Assembly (NCBI GenBank): GCA_902800345.1
Contig: CADCDO010000009.1
Location: 20,081 to 84,080 of the forward strand
Length of the DNA stretch: 64,000 nucleotides
From: Fibrobacter succinogenes
GTDB taxonomy: Bacteria; Fibrobacterota; Fibrobacteria; Fibrobacterales; Fibrobacteraceae
Direction of reading: 5' to 3'
The notes beneath the pieces are model-generated. The model saw nothing but the letters and a program-made list of their open reading frames with translations. It was not told where the DNA came from and ran no database searches. The translations under genes and the position numbers were made by a program. Shown in pieces: positions 1 to 9,182 of the stretch (positions are counted from its first letter, which is position 1; each line of letters opens with the position of its first letter).

Positions 1-1592
1 GCAGTTTCGATCATGCCTTCCGGCGTCGTGTCGATAAGCGCCACCACAAACTCTTCACCGCCGTAGCGTGCGACGACATCAATTTCCTTGCGGATTTCAC
101 CGCTGATTGCAGAAGCGATACCCTTGATGACTTCATCTCCGACCGGGTGACCATAAGTATCGTTCACCCTCTTGAAGTGGTCGATATCCATCATGAGGAT
201 GCCGATATTGTACTTCTTGCGGTCGGCACGAACCTTCTCCGTCCGGAGAGCCTCTTGCAGCGAACGGTGGTTCATGAGTCCCGTAAGGCCGTCCCGTGTC
301 GCAAGATCCTTGCCCTTTTCGAACTGGCAAGCGCGAGCGTAAGCAAAACCTGCAACGCCGGCAAACGCCTTGAGGAGTTTCTTTTCGTGATCCTGATAGC
401 GGTTGCTGTAGCGGCTTTCAAGACAAATTGCAAGTTCCGCCGTCTTGGAGTCCGGTTCCGAAGACACCGGCATTACGAACAACTGCCGCAGTTCCATGTT
501 ACGTTTTTCAAAATCGTTCAGGCGCGGCACGTACTCGATGTAGCCGGCATCGAACGAACGGATGACCGGACGGTTCCTGATCAAGGCGAGAACAAAGATG
601 CCCTTGTCAGACAACGTAAACTGTTTGTCGCGGAACTGTTCCGAATCCATGCCGACGCTATAGACCACGCGGCCAGAACCTTCCTTGGGCTTGTCGAGCG
701 CAAGAATCGTCAAACGGTCGAACGGCATGTTTTCCTTGACATATTCGAACATCTGCTTGTAAATATCCTTCACGGACATCGTCTGGAAGAACTTGCGCTG
801 GTAACGGTAAAGAACGCTGAACTGTTGCTGTTCAATAAAATTCTGAGCCGAAACATAGCTCTTGAAACTCACCAAATACATGGCCTGGGCGATATACGTG
901 AGCGCCTGCGCCTCGGCTGCCGTAAACGCATTCGGGTGCAAGGAATCCACAAGCAAAACTCCCAGGCGACGGTCGTTGCGGTCCAGGAGCGGAACCCCCA
1001 TCAACGAACGGATCATTCGATTCTCGATGTAGTACGTAAGACGTTTCCCGACCAGGAGGTCACCCTCCAAAATGCGGGATACTTCGGGGCGCAGAAGCTG
1101 GCTCAGGATTCCCATGTTCTCGGTAATCTTCGCCCCGGTATCGATGCAGTTCGGGATATCACTTTGGAACGTCCGCAACCTGAATTCATTGGCGGCCCCG
1201 CCATTCGTAAATATGGTAAGCGTATTCGCCTGCGGCATCAGCACCTTGAGACAACGTAAAATATCACCAAAAGCCTTATCGACATCGGAATTTGCACGAG
1301 CCCACACCTGGTTCACGCGGAGCGAAGAATTCGGTTCGTTCGATTCCATTTTGGCTTCATTCGTAAACTCATGACGCAAATCCGGGGAAACGACCGGAGT
1401 CAAAGCCGTGGAATGCTTGTTGCTCTTGATAACAGGAATGACTGACGTATTCGCCGGAATATTCGGGCGGTTCATAAAGGCTAGCGAGAAAGCGACAACC
1501 GCAAACGGGATAAGGAAAAGGAACATTCCCCCCTGAAAAGCAAGACCAAGCAAAGCACCGGCAACAACAAACAATATTTCAGATACGGACAT
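1..1592 (-). CDS. GAF-GGDEF diguanylate cyclase, cut by the window edge
   Basis: The reverse strand reads from an ATG at 1592 off the left edge, giving about 530 residues without a stop. Two hydrophobic N-terminal stretches (residues 1-37) should anchor it in the inner membrane. The middle, about residues 80-400, looks like two GAF-type sensor segments. A GGDEF domain begins near residue 420, with DGLTGLMNHR, then MMDIDHFKRVNDTYGHPVGD, then the active-site loop RYGGEEF near residue 512. Enzymes of this family make cyclic di-GMP from two GTP; an intact GGEEF implies activity. The start lies 8 bases after the lptG stop and an AGAGGG ribosome site overlaps that stop, so it is the last gene of the lptF-lptG unit. 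The C-terminus is outside the window. The sensed signal is unknown. Confidence 0.9.
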   Translation of the reverse strand, partial: MSVSEILFVVAGALLGLAFQGGMFLFLIPFAVVAFSLAFMNRPNIPANTSVIPVIKSNKHSTALTPVVSPDLRHEFTNEAKMESNEPNSSLRVNQVWARANSDVDKAFGDILRCLKVLMPQANTLTIFTNGGAANEFRLRTFQSDIPNCIDTGAKITENMGILSQLLRPEVSRILEGDLLVGKRLTYYIENRMIRSLMGVPLLDRNDRRLGVLLVDSLHPNAFTAAEAQALTYIAQAMYLVSFKSYVSAQNFIEQQQFSVLYRYQRKFFQTMSVKDIYKQMFEYVKENMPFDRLTILALDKPKEGSGRVVYSVGMDSEQFRDKQFTLSDKGIFVLALIRNRPVIRSFDAGYIEYVPRLNDFEKRNMELRQLFVMPVSSEPDSKTAELAICLESRYSNRYQDHEKKLLKAFAGVAGFAYARACQFEKGKDLATRDGLTGLMNHRSLQEALRTEKVRADRKKYNIGILMMDIDHFKRVNDTYGHPVGDEVIKGIASAISGEIRKEIDVVARYGGEEFVVALIDTTPEGMIET

Positions 1593-1600
1593 ACAACCCT

Positions 1601-2692
1601 CTACAAGCGGAATGATCTATATAACATGACAAACGCGAGACCGGCATAAATGAAGTGGCTGTTCCACGCTGCCCAAAATGGCGATAGCGCTCCATTTTCA
1701 CCCATTTTAAGCCCGATTCTCTCAAGAATATAATAGCTAAAAACTAGCAATAGGCCAACACCGAATTTTTGGGAAAGCCCCCCAGAACGGCTATACCGGT
1801 GGCAAAGGGCCGCCCCGATCAAAAGGACAATCAGGTTCATCCAGTGCGCCGAATACTTGAACTGGAGCGCGGTCTCCATGGCTCGGGTATCTTCGCCCGA
1901 ACGCCTGAGCACGTCTATACGCGCCTTGACCATCTTGGAATCCATTTCGTCGGCAAGCTGGCGCTCGTTAATCAAGTCGTTCGGATGGGTCTGTACCAAC
2001 CCTTTCATGACTTTTTTCTTCACGGGGAACACCTCGACGGAGCCGTCCTTTTTGAACACGCGATGGTAACCGTTTTCAAAAATCCAATAGGCAAGCGAAT
2101 CTTGTTCGAACCAGCGGATCAAGCGCACGTCGTAACGTTCGACCAGGCGCCCGCGGTCACGGATGAGGAGGACCACGTCTCGCCCAAGCTTATTCGTACC
2201 GGAATAATACTTGAAGAACCAGCTGCTCTTTTCGCTGTCGATAAACGTGAAATCCTGCTTTTCCTTGATGCGGGGATTCTTGCGTTTTTGCGCGTTGGTC
2301 TCCATGATTTCGAAACGTCTGTGGTTTGCATCCGGAAGCCAGCGTTCGCTCATTTCGTAAGAGCCCAACGACAAGAAAATGCCCAACATAAATATCGGGA
2401 GGAGCGTCTTGAACGGACTCTGCCCGGAACTCTGCATGGCACTCATTTCTAGGTGTCGCGCCATGTTCCCGACCGAAGCAAGGACCGCAATAAACAAGGC
2501 CACCGGAGTAATCAAGTACAAAATATACGGAAGATAGCTGAGATAATAATCTCCCACGAGTTTCATATCGCGGGCAAGCCACGTCTTGATATTCCCGACA
2601 AAGTCAATGACCACGAAAATGAGAATCGCACCGCAGACCACGATGAGGAACATTTTCAAAAAGTTCCAGATAAGATATCGCGAAAACTTCAT
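1601..2692 (-). CDS. lptG: LptG-type lipopolysaccharide export permease
   Basis: A 363-residue YjgP/YjgQ-family permease. Three hydrophobic helices lie in the first 110 residues and three in the last 90, flanking a soluble periplasmic beta-rich region; this 3+3 plan and length are typical of LptF/LptG. In the Lpt system, LptF and LptG form the inner-membrane channel that, driven by LptB, lifts lipopolysaccharide out of the membrane and hands it to LptC/A. Its ATG shares one base with the stop of the preceding permease (TGATG), so the pair is translationally coupled. Which gene is F and which is G is inferred from order and length, since both belong to one Pfam family. Confidence 0.85.
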   Translation of the reverse strand: MKFSRYLIWNFLKMFLIVVCGAILIFVVIDFVGNIKTWLARDMKLVGDYYLSYLPYILYLITPVALFIAVLASVGNMARHLEMSAMQSSGQSPFKTLLPIFMLGIFLSLGSYEMSERWLPDANHRRFEIMETNAQKRKNPRIKEKQDFTFIDSEKSSWFFKYYSGTNKLGRDVVLLIRDRGRLVERYDVRLIRWFEQDSLAYWIFENGYHRVFKKDGSVEVFPVKKKVMKGLVQTHPNDLINERQLADEMDSKMVKARIDVLRRSGEDTRAMETALQFKYSAHWMNLIVLLIGAALCHRYSRSGGLSQKFGVGLLLVFSYYILERIGLKMGENGALSPFWAAWNSHFIYAGLAFVMLYRSFRL

Positions 2693-4128
2693 CAGAACAA
2701 CTCCGCGATTTTGCCAAAGATACTACCGAAGATACGGCCAATCACCCTAAAGACGACAAATCGGCCCATGGATCCAAAGAACCGTTTCATTTTGGAATCG
2801 CCCGAGAAACGGTCCCGCACCATCGCCCATGTGAGGAGGATGCCGAACACGCCGATGATGACATTCGAAATCCACATGGCCAGTTCCGGAGAAACAATCA
2901 GACGGTCTGCGAGGTTCTCGCCACCGATCAGGCAAATCCAGTAGATGACGAAAAACGCAAGACTGTAAAGGATTCCCGTACCGATACCGCCCTTGCGGGC
3001 CATGATTCCCAGCGGGGCGCCAATCAAGATAAATATAAAGCAAGCAAATGCGGTGCTGAACTTTTTGTGGATTTCGACCATGTACTGGGCGGCTCGCTTG
3101 AGTTCGCTTTCCATGCGGCTCCAGGAGCGTTCTGTTGTACGTAGCGTAGTCGTTTCCTGCACACGGACTTTCCGGAGTCCCTGCACGAACAGCATGGAAT
3201 CCACCTTCGGGGCGCCACCGACAGAGGCGGGGATAACGCTATCCCCATCGACTAGTTCGCGGATACGGACAAGCGTGGATAGACGGCGATTGCGGGCAAT
3301 AACAGAAGCCGAATCGTACTTCGCGCGCGCGTCCGTCACCACGTCCCACATCATCTCGACCGGCATTTCACGGTCGCTCCTGTAGCTACGGCTACGGCGC
3401 TCCAGGCGGTCATCGACGTTCTGCATAGCCAAATCCTGCGAGAAGAACCGGATACGGAAGTAGTTGTCGACATCGTCCGGATCGACGAGATGTGTCTCGC
3501 CGCTGCGGAGACGGAGCATGAGGGTCGCCCCGTTATCTACATAGTCCATCGAAGCGCTGTCCGCATAGACGATACGCGGAGCCCCCTTCTTTTCCATTTC
3601 GAAAATCTGGATTCCGTACAACGTCCCCGAGACGGGATCGATGCGGTTCACCCAGAGCTGGACTCCCGGGAACTGTGTGATGAGGCGCCCGGCATCGACA
3701 AACACGTGAGGCTTTTTGCGCGAAACGGCATTCATCAGTTCGACCGACCTGTGGTTCGCCTCCGGGAGCACCCAGTTGTTGAACACGACCATCAACACGG
3801 AAAGCAGCAGGGCGACGAGAAGCACCGGACGCATAAGCGACAAAGGCGAAATACCGGCAGCCTTGACCGCCGTAATTTCCTGGTCGCCGGACAAGCGCCC
3901 AAACGCCATAAGGCTTGCCACAAGCACAGCCATCGGAATCGAGAGCGAAAGCATCCATGCAAGGTTCAGCACAAAAATTTCGATGACCGTAGATGCAGGC
4001 AAACCCTTGGACAGCACATTGTCCAAGATTTTGACCAAAAAGTCAACAACAAACAAAAAAGTGATGCCAAAGAGCGAAGCCAAAAAAGGCCCAATCAGCT
4101 CTTTCAAGACATAGCGGACTAAAATCAT
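2692..4128 (-). CDS. lptF: LptF-type lipopolysaccharide export permease
   Basis: A 478-residue YjgP/YjgQ permease that starts the minus-strand unit lptF-lptG-diguanylate cyclase. Three N-terminal helices, including a VLNLAWMLSLSIPMAVLVAS stretch, are followed by a periplasmic region of about 240 residues. Three further helices lie near residues 345-440. It is longer than the usual 360-390 residues because of an enlarged periplasmic segment (about residues 230-330, Arg- and Ser-rich) and a basic C-terminal tail. Role by family: half of the LptFG channel for lipopolysaccharide export. No strong Shine-Dalgarno is seen before ATG 4128. Confidence 0.85.
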   Translation of the reverse strand: MILVRYVLKELIGPFLASLFGITFLFVVDFLVKILDNVLSKGLPASTVIEIFVLNLAWMLSLSIPMAVLVASLMAFGRLSGDQEITAVKAAGISPLSLMRPVLLVALLLSVLMVVFNNWVLPEANHRSVELMNAVSRKKPHVFVDAGRLITQFPGVQLWVNRIDPVSGTLYGIQIFEMEKKGAPRIVYADSASMDYVDNGATLMLRLRSGETHLVDPDDVDNYFRIRFFSQDLAMQNVDDRLERRSRSYRSDREMPVEMMWDVVTDARAKYDSASVIARNRRLSTLVRIRELVDGDSVIPASVGGAPKVDSMLFVQGLRKVRVQETTTLRTTERSWSRMESELKRAAQYMVEIHKKFSTAFACFIFILIGAPLGIMARKGGIGTGILYSLAFFVIYWICLIGGENLADRLIVSPELAMWISNVIIGVFGILLTWAMVRDRFSGDSKMKRFFGSMGRFVVFRVIGRIFGSIFGKIAELF

Positions 4129-4313
4129 TTTTCTCTAGAGTCGTTTTTTTCTACTTTACAGCGTGAAAGTTAGAATTAACCAAAGAAAAAAAATGAAAAA
4201 AATGGTGTAAAAAGCGCTACGACGTAGCCGAAGAACTCTTCAAGGCCGAAAAATACGGACGCACTGTCGAAAAGCTCGAAGAAATTCTTTCTACCTGTGC
4301 AGGGTCGGGCTAC

Positions 4314-4949
4314 ATGGAACAAGCTCAGTTTTTGCTTGCCGAAAGCCATTTCAACCTGAAGCAGTGGATTGAAGCCCGCGGCGAATACGGAAGCTTCATC
4401 GTGAACTTTCCCGGCTCGCCATTCGCAGAAACCGCGGAATACCGCAAGGCAGTCTCGTCGTTCAACATAGAATACAGGATTGACCGCGACGAATCGAACA
4501 CGACGACCGCCATGAAGGACTTCGAGCGCTATTTGGCAAACCACCCGAATACGCCCCTCCGCGACTCCGTGAACTACTATTACGACCGCCTTGTCGATCG
4601 AATGGCCGAAAAGGAATTCCAGACGGGCCGCCTCTACCTGCGCATGGAAAAGCCGCAAGCCGCCGTCATCTACTTCAAGGAATTTTTGGAAGCCTATCCC
4701 AAGTCCAAGCGTAGAGAAGAAGTCCTCTTCCTCATTTCTGACGCCTACACGGACCTCGACCAGTTCGAGCCCGCCAGGGAATACCTTGCGATTGCGCAAA
4801 ACGAAGCCGGAGACGACAAGGACATAAAGAAACGCATCGAAAAGGCCGAAACAAAGATTGCAAAGGCTGAAAAGACTTACGAAAAGAAGCTCCAGCAAGA
4901 AGCCGAAAAGAAGCGTATCCAGAAAGAAGAAAAGAACCTGGTGAACTAA
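4314..4949 (+). CDS. BamD-like TPR protein with a damaged 5' end
   Basis: The protein resembles BamD, the outer-membrane lipoprotein that scaffolds the barrel-assembly machine. It has TPR-type helices (LAESHFNLKQWIEARGEYGS, then YFKEFLEAYPKSKRREEVLF) and a Lys/Glu-rich C-terminal helix. The same frame stays open upstream to 4197 and still reads TPR sequence (KRYDVAEELFKAEKYGR), but no ATG, GTG or TTG lies there. A plausible start, ATGAAAAAA at 4193, is in another frame and stops at 4208. The signal peptide and lipobox expected of BamD are therefore missing. The coordinates use the first in-frame ATG. The mature part matches the usual length, so the loss is confined to the N-terminus. It is followed 7 bases later by an outer-membrane barrel gene. 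Confidence 0.7.
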   Translation: MEQAQFLLAESHFNLKQWIEARGEYGSFIVNFPGSPFAETAEYRKAVSSFNIEYRIDRDESNTTTAMKDFERYLANHPNTPLRDSVNYYYDRLVDRMAEKEFQTGRLYLRMEKPQAAVIYFKEFLEAYPKSKRREEVLFLISDAYTDLDQFEPAREYLAIAQNEAGDDKDIKKRIEKAETKIAKAEKTYEKKLQQEAEKKRIQKEEKNLVN

Positions 4950-4956
4950 ACATCCG

Positions 4957-6228
4957 ATGAAGTCAAAGTCCCGAAATACGTTTTTTTCACTCGTCATGGC
5001 ATTGGCGTTTTCCATAAGCGCCTTTGCCGCCAGTGAAGAAAAACTGGACCACGACAACTCCATTCTATCCATATTCGTCCAGCCCTCGATTTCGTTCATC
5101 AGTTTTGAAGAACGAAAGTATTTCCAAGAAGCCATCGACACCATCTATTACGGATTCAGGGCAAACGCAGTCAACAACGCGGAATCCCTGAACGTCGCAA
5201 AACAGGATTTCCAAAAAGTGAACTTCTGCTTCCCGGTTACCGCCGGTCTGCAATACCAGTTCATGGAAGACCATTTTATCAGTGCGGGCATCGGCTTTAT
5301 TTACGACAACGAATCCGTCGTCTTGACGGACCGCAAAGGCAAGACCCATAGCTACGAATACACGCTCCAGGGCGTCCCGCTATTCCTCGAATACCGTTTT
5401 GCGCTCCCGAAAAATTTCATCACGCTCAGCACGGGCGGGCTTTTCAGCATCGCGGTGCGCTGGTACTGGGCTTTGCCGGGGACCGAAATCTACACGACGT
5501 GGGGCTACCTCGGAGCAAAGACTCCTCTCCTCGGAGCAGGTTTCGGCGTAAGCGTCGGCTACCTTTTCGCCAGCTGGAAAAACTTTAAACTTTATGGCGA
5601 TATTGGATTCAATTCCATTTCCGTGAAGTCGGACAAGAAATTCTCGGACATCGTGCCGAACGGCCCCGAAGAGACCGCCAAATGGAACCTTGGCGGAATC
5701 CAGCTGCAAATCAGGGGAACTTTTGGATTCTGGAACAAACCGAAAATCAACGACGACAGCGATGACGATGATGACGACGACGATGACGATGACACGCCAA
5801 AGAGCAAGAAAAAATCCGTGCGCATCGTAGATTCGCTGAAAACGAAATCGAACATCGTGGACTCGCTGAAGAACGTCACCGATTCGTTAAAAACGAATGT
5901 CGTGGACAGTGTGAAAGCGGACACGAACGTTGCGGACTCGCTGAAGAACGTCGCCGATTCGTTAAAAACGAACGTTGCGGACAGTGCGAAAGCGGACACG
6001 AACGTTGCCGACTCGCTGAAGAACGTCGCCGATTCGTTAAAAACGAATGTCGTGGACAGCACGAAAGCGGGCGCGAACGTTGCCGACAGCACGAATGCAA
6101 ACGTCACGGACAGTGCGAAAGTCGATTCCGTCAGTAAAGCCGTAGCCGATTCGGCAAACGCAAACGTTGTGGCCCCGCAGAAAAATGCGACAGCCGCCCC
6201 AGCCAACACCAAATCAAAAGGTGACTGA
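4957..6228 (+). CDS. Outer-membrane beta-barrel protein with acidic and repeat tail
   Basis: A 423-residue secreted protein. An N-terminal signal peptide ends near SAFA-A (residue 24). Residues 45-260 alternate hydrophobic and polar in beta-barrel fashion, with strands such as FITLSTGGLFSIAVRWYWAL. This is followed by an Asp tract near residue 270 and a tail of about 130 residues built from NVADSLK-type repeats, which should be alpha-helical. It sits 7 bases after the BamD-like gene and its stop overlaps the next start (TGATG). The tail could bind peptidoglycan or a partner protein; that is inference. No specific family was recognised. Confidence 0.7.
   Translation: MKSKSRNTFFSLVMALAFSISAFAASEEKLDHDNSILSIFVQPSISFISFEERKYFQEAIDTIYYGFRANAVNNAESLNVAKQDFQKVNFCFPVTAGLQYQFMEDHFISAGIGFIYDNESVVLTDRKGKTHSYEYTLQGVPLFLEYRFALPKNFITLSTGGLFSIAVRWYWALPGTEIYTTWGYLGAKTPLLGAGFGVSVGYLFASWKNFKLYGDIGFNSISVKSDKKFSDIVPNGPEETAKWNLGGIQLQIRGTFGFWNKPKINDDSDDDDDDDDDDDTPKSKKKSVRIVDSLKTKSNIVDSLKNVTDSLKTNVVDSVKADTNVADSLKNVADSLKTNVADSAKADTNVADSLKNVADSLKTNVVDSTKAGANVADSTNANVTDSAKVDSVSKAVADSANANVVAPQKNATAAPANTKSKGD
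5851..6075 (+). repeat. Three tandem 75-bp units inside the barrel gene
   Basis: Units start at 5851, 5926 and 6001. Each encodes 25 residues of the form NVADSLKNVADSLKTNV followed by DSAKADT. Within each unit the NV-DSLK motif recurs at shorter spacing. Copies differ at a few bases, so length variation between strains is likely. Confidence 0.9.
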
Positions 6229-7961
6229 TGAGTTTATGGCCAGGGGAAAAACTGCGCTACGCCGAGACGCATTTTAAATTCAGGCTACCCTGGTCGCTCC
6301 TTTACAAACCATGGCCCGAAATCATCGTCGATTCCCCGTTCCAGTTCGTGCCGGGAGTCGAACCCACGCTATGGATTGTCATACGGGACGCAGACCGTTT
6401 CCCGACGAAAATAAAAACGGTCGAGATACGCCTCAAGCACTCCGTTGACGGATTCAGCAAACCGGACATCGAGATCCAAAAGGACCTGGACTTCGACGCC
6501 CACGAACAAATGCAATTCATCCCGTTCCCGCTCGGCGAAATCCCAACAGGAACTTATGAAGCCTATTGCAAACTGACCGTCCAAAGAGAAGGCAAGACCC
6601 AAACTTTTGAACGTTGGAACTTGCCGCGACTCCCCCAAAAACCGCTGCGTTTTAAAGTTTTGAACGAAGCCCCGCCCATCGCCCCCGGCTACGCCGCAGG
6701 CGAAATGCACTGCCACACGCACTACTCCGCAGACCACGTGGAATATGGCGCCACGCCCGCAGTGTTGCAACAAGCGGCCAAAGCCGTCGGGCTCGATTTT
6801 GTGAGTTGCACCGACCACGCCTACGATTTCGCGTTCACGCTAGAAGACTACACCAAAGAAGCCGAATCGCCCGTCCCGCGATTCCAGAAACTGCGCGAAG
6901 AAATTGCAGCCCTCCCAAGCAAAGACGAAAACGGAAACGACATGCCGCTCATGCTCGCAGGCGAAGAAGTCTCCGCCGGGAACAGCAAAGGCGAGAACGT
7001 CCATATGACCGTCCTCGCCCCCGAAGGTTACCTCCCGGGGCTCGGCGACTGCGGACGCTACTGGCTCGACAACAAGCCCACCCGCAGCATCAAGCAAATC
7101 CTGAACATGACCGGGGCGCACTGCTTCGCAGCCCACCCCTTCCAGCAAATGGGACTTTTGGAAAAGTTCATTTTCCGCAGAGGCTACTGGAAACCCGAAG
7201 ACTTGCAACTGAACAACAAGCATACCATTCGAGGACTCCAGTTCTGGAACGGAGTACGCGACGAAGGCTTCAAGCTCGGTCGTGAGTTTTGGATAAACGA
7301 GCTCGGCAAAGGCAATTATTTGCTGCCCATCGGCGGAAACGACGCCCATGGCGATCTGAACAGCATGACCGCAGTCGAGTTGCCGCTCCTCACGCTCAAG
7401 CATACCCGCGCGCATATCTTCGGAAACGTCCGCACGGTGATTAGAGTAGGAAGTAGGAAGTTGGAAGTTGGAAGTGACGCAAATCAAGAATCTCCGTTAA
7501 TGCGTAATCCCCAAAGTGTCATCCTGAGCGAAGACCGCCAGGTCGAAGTCGATATACGATACTTGGCAACTCGTTGCCTTAGTAGAGTTAGGTTCGAAGG
7601 AGCAGGATCCAGTAAAGGTTCGCTCTCTCTCGACGACATCAACGCCGCCTTCTCGGGCGACAACTGCTACATCACGGATGGCCCCGCCCTCTGGTGGGAA
7701 CGCGACGGCAAGGATATCACGTTCCACGCCCGCAGCAACAAGGAAACCGGCGGCGGCTTCCGCTACATCCGCATTTACGGTCGCCGCATGCGTCCCAACG
7801 GCAAGCCCGCCCCCGACGAAGAAATCATGCTCGGGAGCCTTATCGCAGCGCCCGACCACGCCGACATTCCGGTCGCGACATTCGGTTTTGCCTACGTCCG
7901 TGCCGAATGCGAAACCGCAACCGGAAAGTTCGCCCTCACCTCGGCAGCTCAGATATTCTGA
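6228..7961 (+). CDS. PHP-domain (CehA/McbA-like) metallohydrolase
   Basis: A 577-residue cytoplasmic protein. An N-terminal beta-sandwich of about 150 residues precedes a PHP domain opening with GEMHCHTHYSADH near residue 160. Other metal-site motifs are SCTDHAYDF, AGEEVS, FAAHPFQQMG and IGGNDAHGD, so the histidine/aspartate set of the PHP family is largely present. Relatives hydrolyse phosphoesters or act like the carbaryl hydrolase CehA; the substrate here is unknown. Codons for about residues 407-462 come from a dispersed repeat inserted in frame between VRTVIR and GSLSLDDINAAF, a junction that is normally short in the family. It overlaps the barrel gene by one base. Confidence 0.8.
   Translation: MSLWPGEKLRYAETHFKFRLPWSLLYKPWPEIIVDSPFQFVPGVEPTLWIVIRDADRFPTKIKTVEIRLKHSVDGFSKPDIEIQKDLDFDAHEQMQFIPFPLGEIPTGTYEAYCKLTVQREGKTQTFERWNLPRLPQKPLRFKVLNEAPPIAPGYAAGEMHCHTHYSADHVEYGATPAVLQQAAKAVGLDFVSCTDHAYDFAFTLEDYTKEAESPVPRFQKLREEIAALPSKDENGNDMPLMLAGEEVSAGNSKGENVHMTVLAPEGYLPGLGDCGRYWLDNKPTRSIKQILNMTGAHCFAAHPFQQMGLLEKFIFRRGYWKPEDLQLNNKHTIRGLQFWNGVRDEGFKLGREFWINELGKGNYLLPIGGNDAHGDLNSMTAVELPLLTLKHTRAHIFGNVRTVIRVGSRKLEVGSDANQESPLMRNPQSVILSEDRQVEVDIRYLATRCLSRVRFEGAGSSKGSLSLDDINAAFSGDNCYITDGPALWWERDGKDITFHARSNKETGGGFRYIRIYGRRMRPNGKPAPDEEIMLGSLIAAPDHADIPVATFGFAYVRAECETATGKFALTSAAQIF
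7447..7612 (+). repeat. Dispersed repeat inserted in frame in the PHP gene
   Basis: The segment starts with iterated GTAGGAAGT/TTGGAAGT units, then GTCATCCTGAGCGAAG, and ends with TCGAAGGAGCAGGATCCAGT. The same AGGAAGTTG...GTCATCCTGAG pairing occurs in non-coding DNA at 58018-58056, and a related GTCATCC-GAG element lies at 52620-52670. The insertion keeps the frame open and adds about 55 residues. Boundaries are approximate. Confidence 0.75.
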
Positions 7962-8168
7962 CAGAGTTTCAAAAAAATGCTTTAATCATTTGCTTTTGAA
8001 ACATTTGCATGTTATCTTTTGAATAAGTGAGGAACCTATTGTTTTTGGTTTTTAGTGAATTTTTACTTTTTTGAGCAGATTTCCCTTTTTGGCACGCGGT
8101 TTGCTTTTAAACAAAAACAGTGAGAATAGAATGTCCGTTTTTACTAACGATGCAAAAGGAAGGTAGCC

Positions 8169-9176
8169 ATGCCCCGTTTTATGTCGCCGATGATTCGCCG
8201 CAGGCCAGTTACAGATAAACTTGACGAAGAGTCTCGCGCCGTTGGCCCAAACGCAATCTTGCCGACAAATCAAGAGTCCGCTCAACCATCCATCGAACAA
8301 AACGACGAGCCCGAACAGCCTTCCGACATCCGCGTAAGCGAAGGCTCTTTCAAACAAATTCGTGACGAAAGTCTCGTCCTCTTGTCGCAAGGAATCTCGC
8401 ACCGCATCGACCGTTCCGAAGACGGACCGTTTCAAATTTTCGTCGAACCCGAAAAACGGCGCACCGCACAATTTCAAATTCGCCTTTACCACCTCGAGAA
8501 CCCGCCCCGCAACGACAACCCGCCACTTCCGCTAAAATTCAGCCTGCAACCGCTTTGGGTGCTAGCAGTTCCCGTCGTTTGCACGTTACTCGACTTTTCG
8601 AATGCCGTAAGCCAGATGAACAGCGCAGGCATCGCCGATGCCGGAAAAATTCTGCGCGGAGAATGGTGGCGCGCCATTACCGCCATGACGCTCCATGGCG
8701 ACGGGCGACATCTCGCCGGGAACCTCGTCTCCGGATTCCTCGCGCTGAGCCTTTTGCATTACCGCATCCCGCTTGCCAAACTCGTGCCGTTTCTAGCCGT
8801 CGCAAGCGCTGTCGCCAACTTTTTCGTGGCGCTCACAGTCCAGACAAACTTTCGTTCGCTCGGCTTTTCTGGATTCGTATTCGCCACCATCGGTTGCCTT
8901 GCCGTCATCGAGTTCCGGCTCATGCCGCGCGAAACGCACGGCATGCTCCGCCGGTTCGCGCCGCTCTGCGGCGCCGCCTCGCTCGCCGTGTTCCTCGGTC
9001 TCGGCGAAAACGCCGACATCCTCGGCCACCTGTACGGTTTTATCGCCGGGCTCCTTTGCGGATTCATCCCCAAAAAAAAGACGCTCCGCTGGGGAGCGCC
9101 TACCGGCATTGCCGACATTTCTGGAGTTTTCGCCTATTACATCCTGTTCGCCATCGGCTGGACATTGGCCCTTTAA
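8169..9176 (+). CDS. Rhomboid-family intramembrane serine protease
   Basis: A 335-residue membrane protein. The first 115 residues are soluble and acidic. Six or so transmembrane helices follow. The rhomboid signature is complete: LHGDGRHLAGN in the second core helix, GFSG with catalytic Ser234, and GHLYG with catalytic His287. Rhomboids cleave substrates within the membrane; the substrate here is unknown. An AAGGAAGG ribosome site lies just before the ATG. It converges with a small lipoprotein gene with only 6 bases between the stops. The unusual part is the long N-terminal cytoplasmic region, which could be regulatory. Confidence 0.85.
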   Translation: MPRFMSPMIRRRPVTDKLDEESRAVGPNAILPTNQESAQPSIEQNDEPEQPSDIRVSEGSFKQIRDESLVLLSQGISHRIDRSEDGPFQIFVEPEKRRTAQFQIRLYHLENPPRNDNPPLPLKFSLQPLWVLAVPVVCTLLDFSNAVSQMNSAGIADAGKILRGEWWRAITAMTLHGDGRHLAGNLVSGFLALSLLHYRIPLAKLVPFLAVASAVANFFVALTVQTNFRSLGFSGFVFATIGCLAVIEFRLMPRETHGMLRRFAPLCGAASLAVFLGLGENADILGHLYGFIAGLLCGFIPKKKTLRWGAPTGIADISGVFAYYILFAIGWTLAL

Positions 9177-9182
9177 TTCGAA

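Noticed and set aside
147..1259. 370-codon open frame on the plus strand
   Set aside because: Opposite strand clearly encodes a GGDEF protein with intact motifs.
4176..5144. 322-codon open frame on the minus strand
   Set aside because: Antisense to the BamD-like gene; Phe/Leu-rich sequence is the complement of Lys/Glu codons.
5851..6075. CRISPR-like regular repeats
   Set aside because: Units are contiguous, coding and without unique spacers; no cas genes are near.
5592..6212. Minus-strand frame with repeated SESATF units
   Set aside because: It mirrors the repeat tail of the barrel gene and has no ribosome site.
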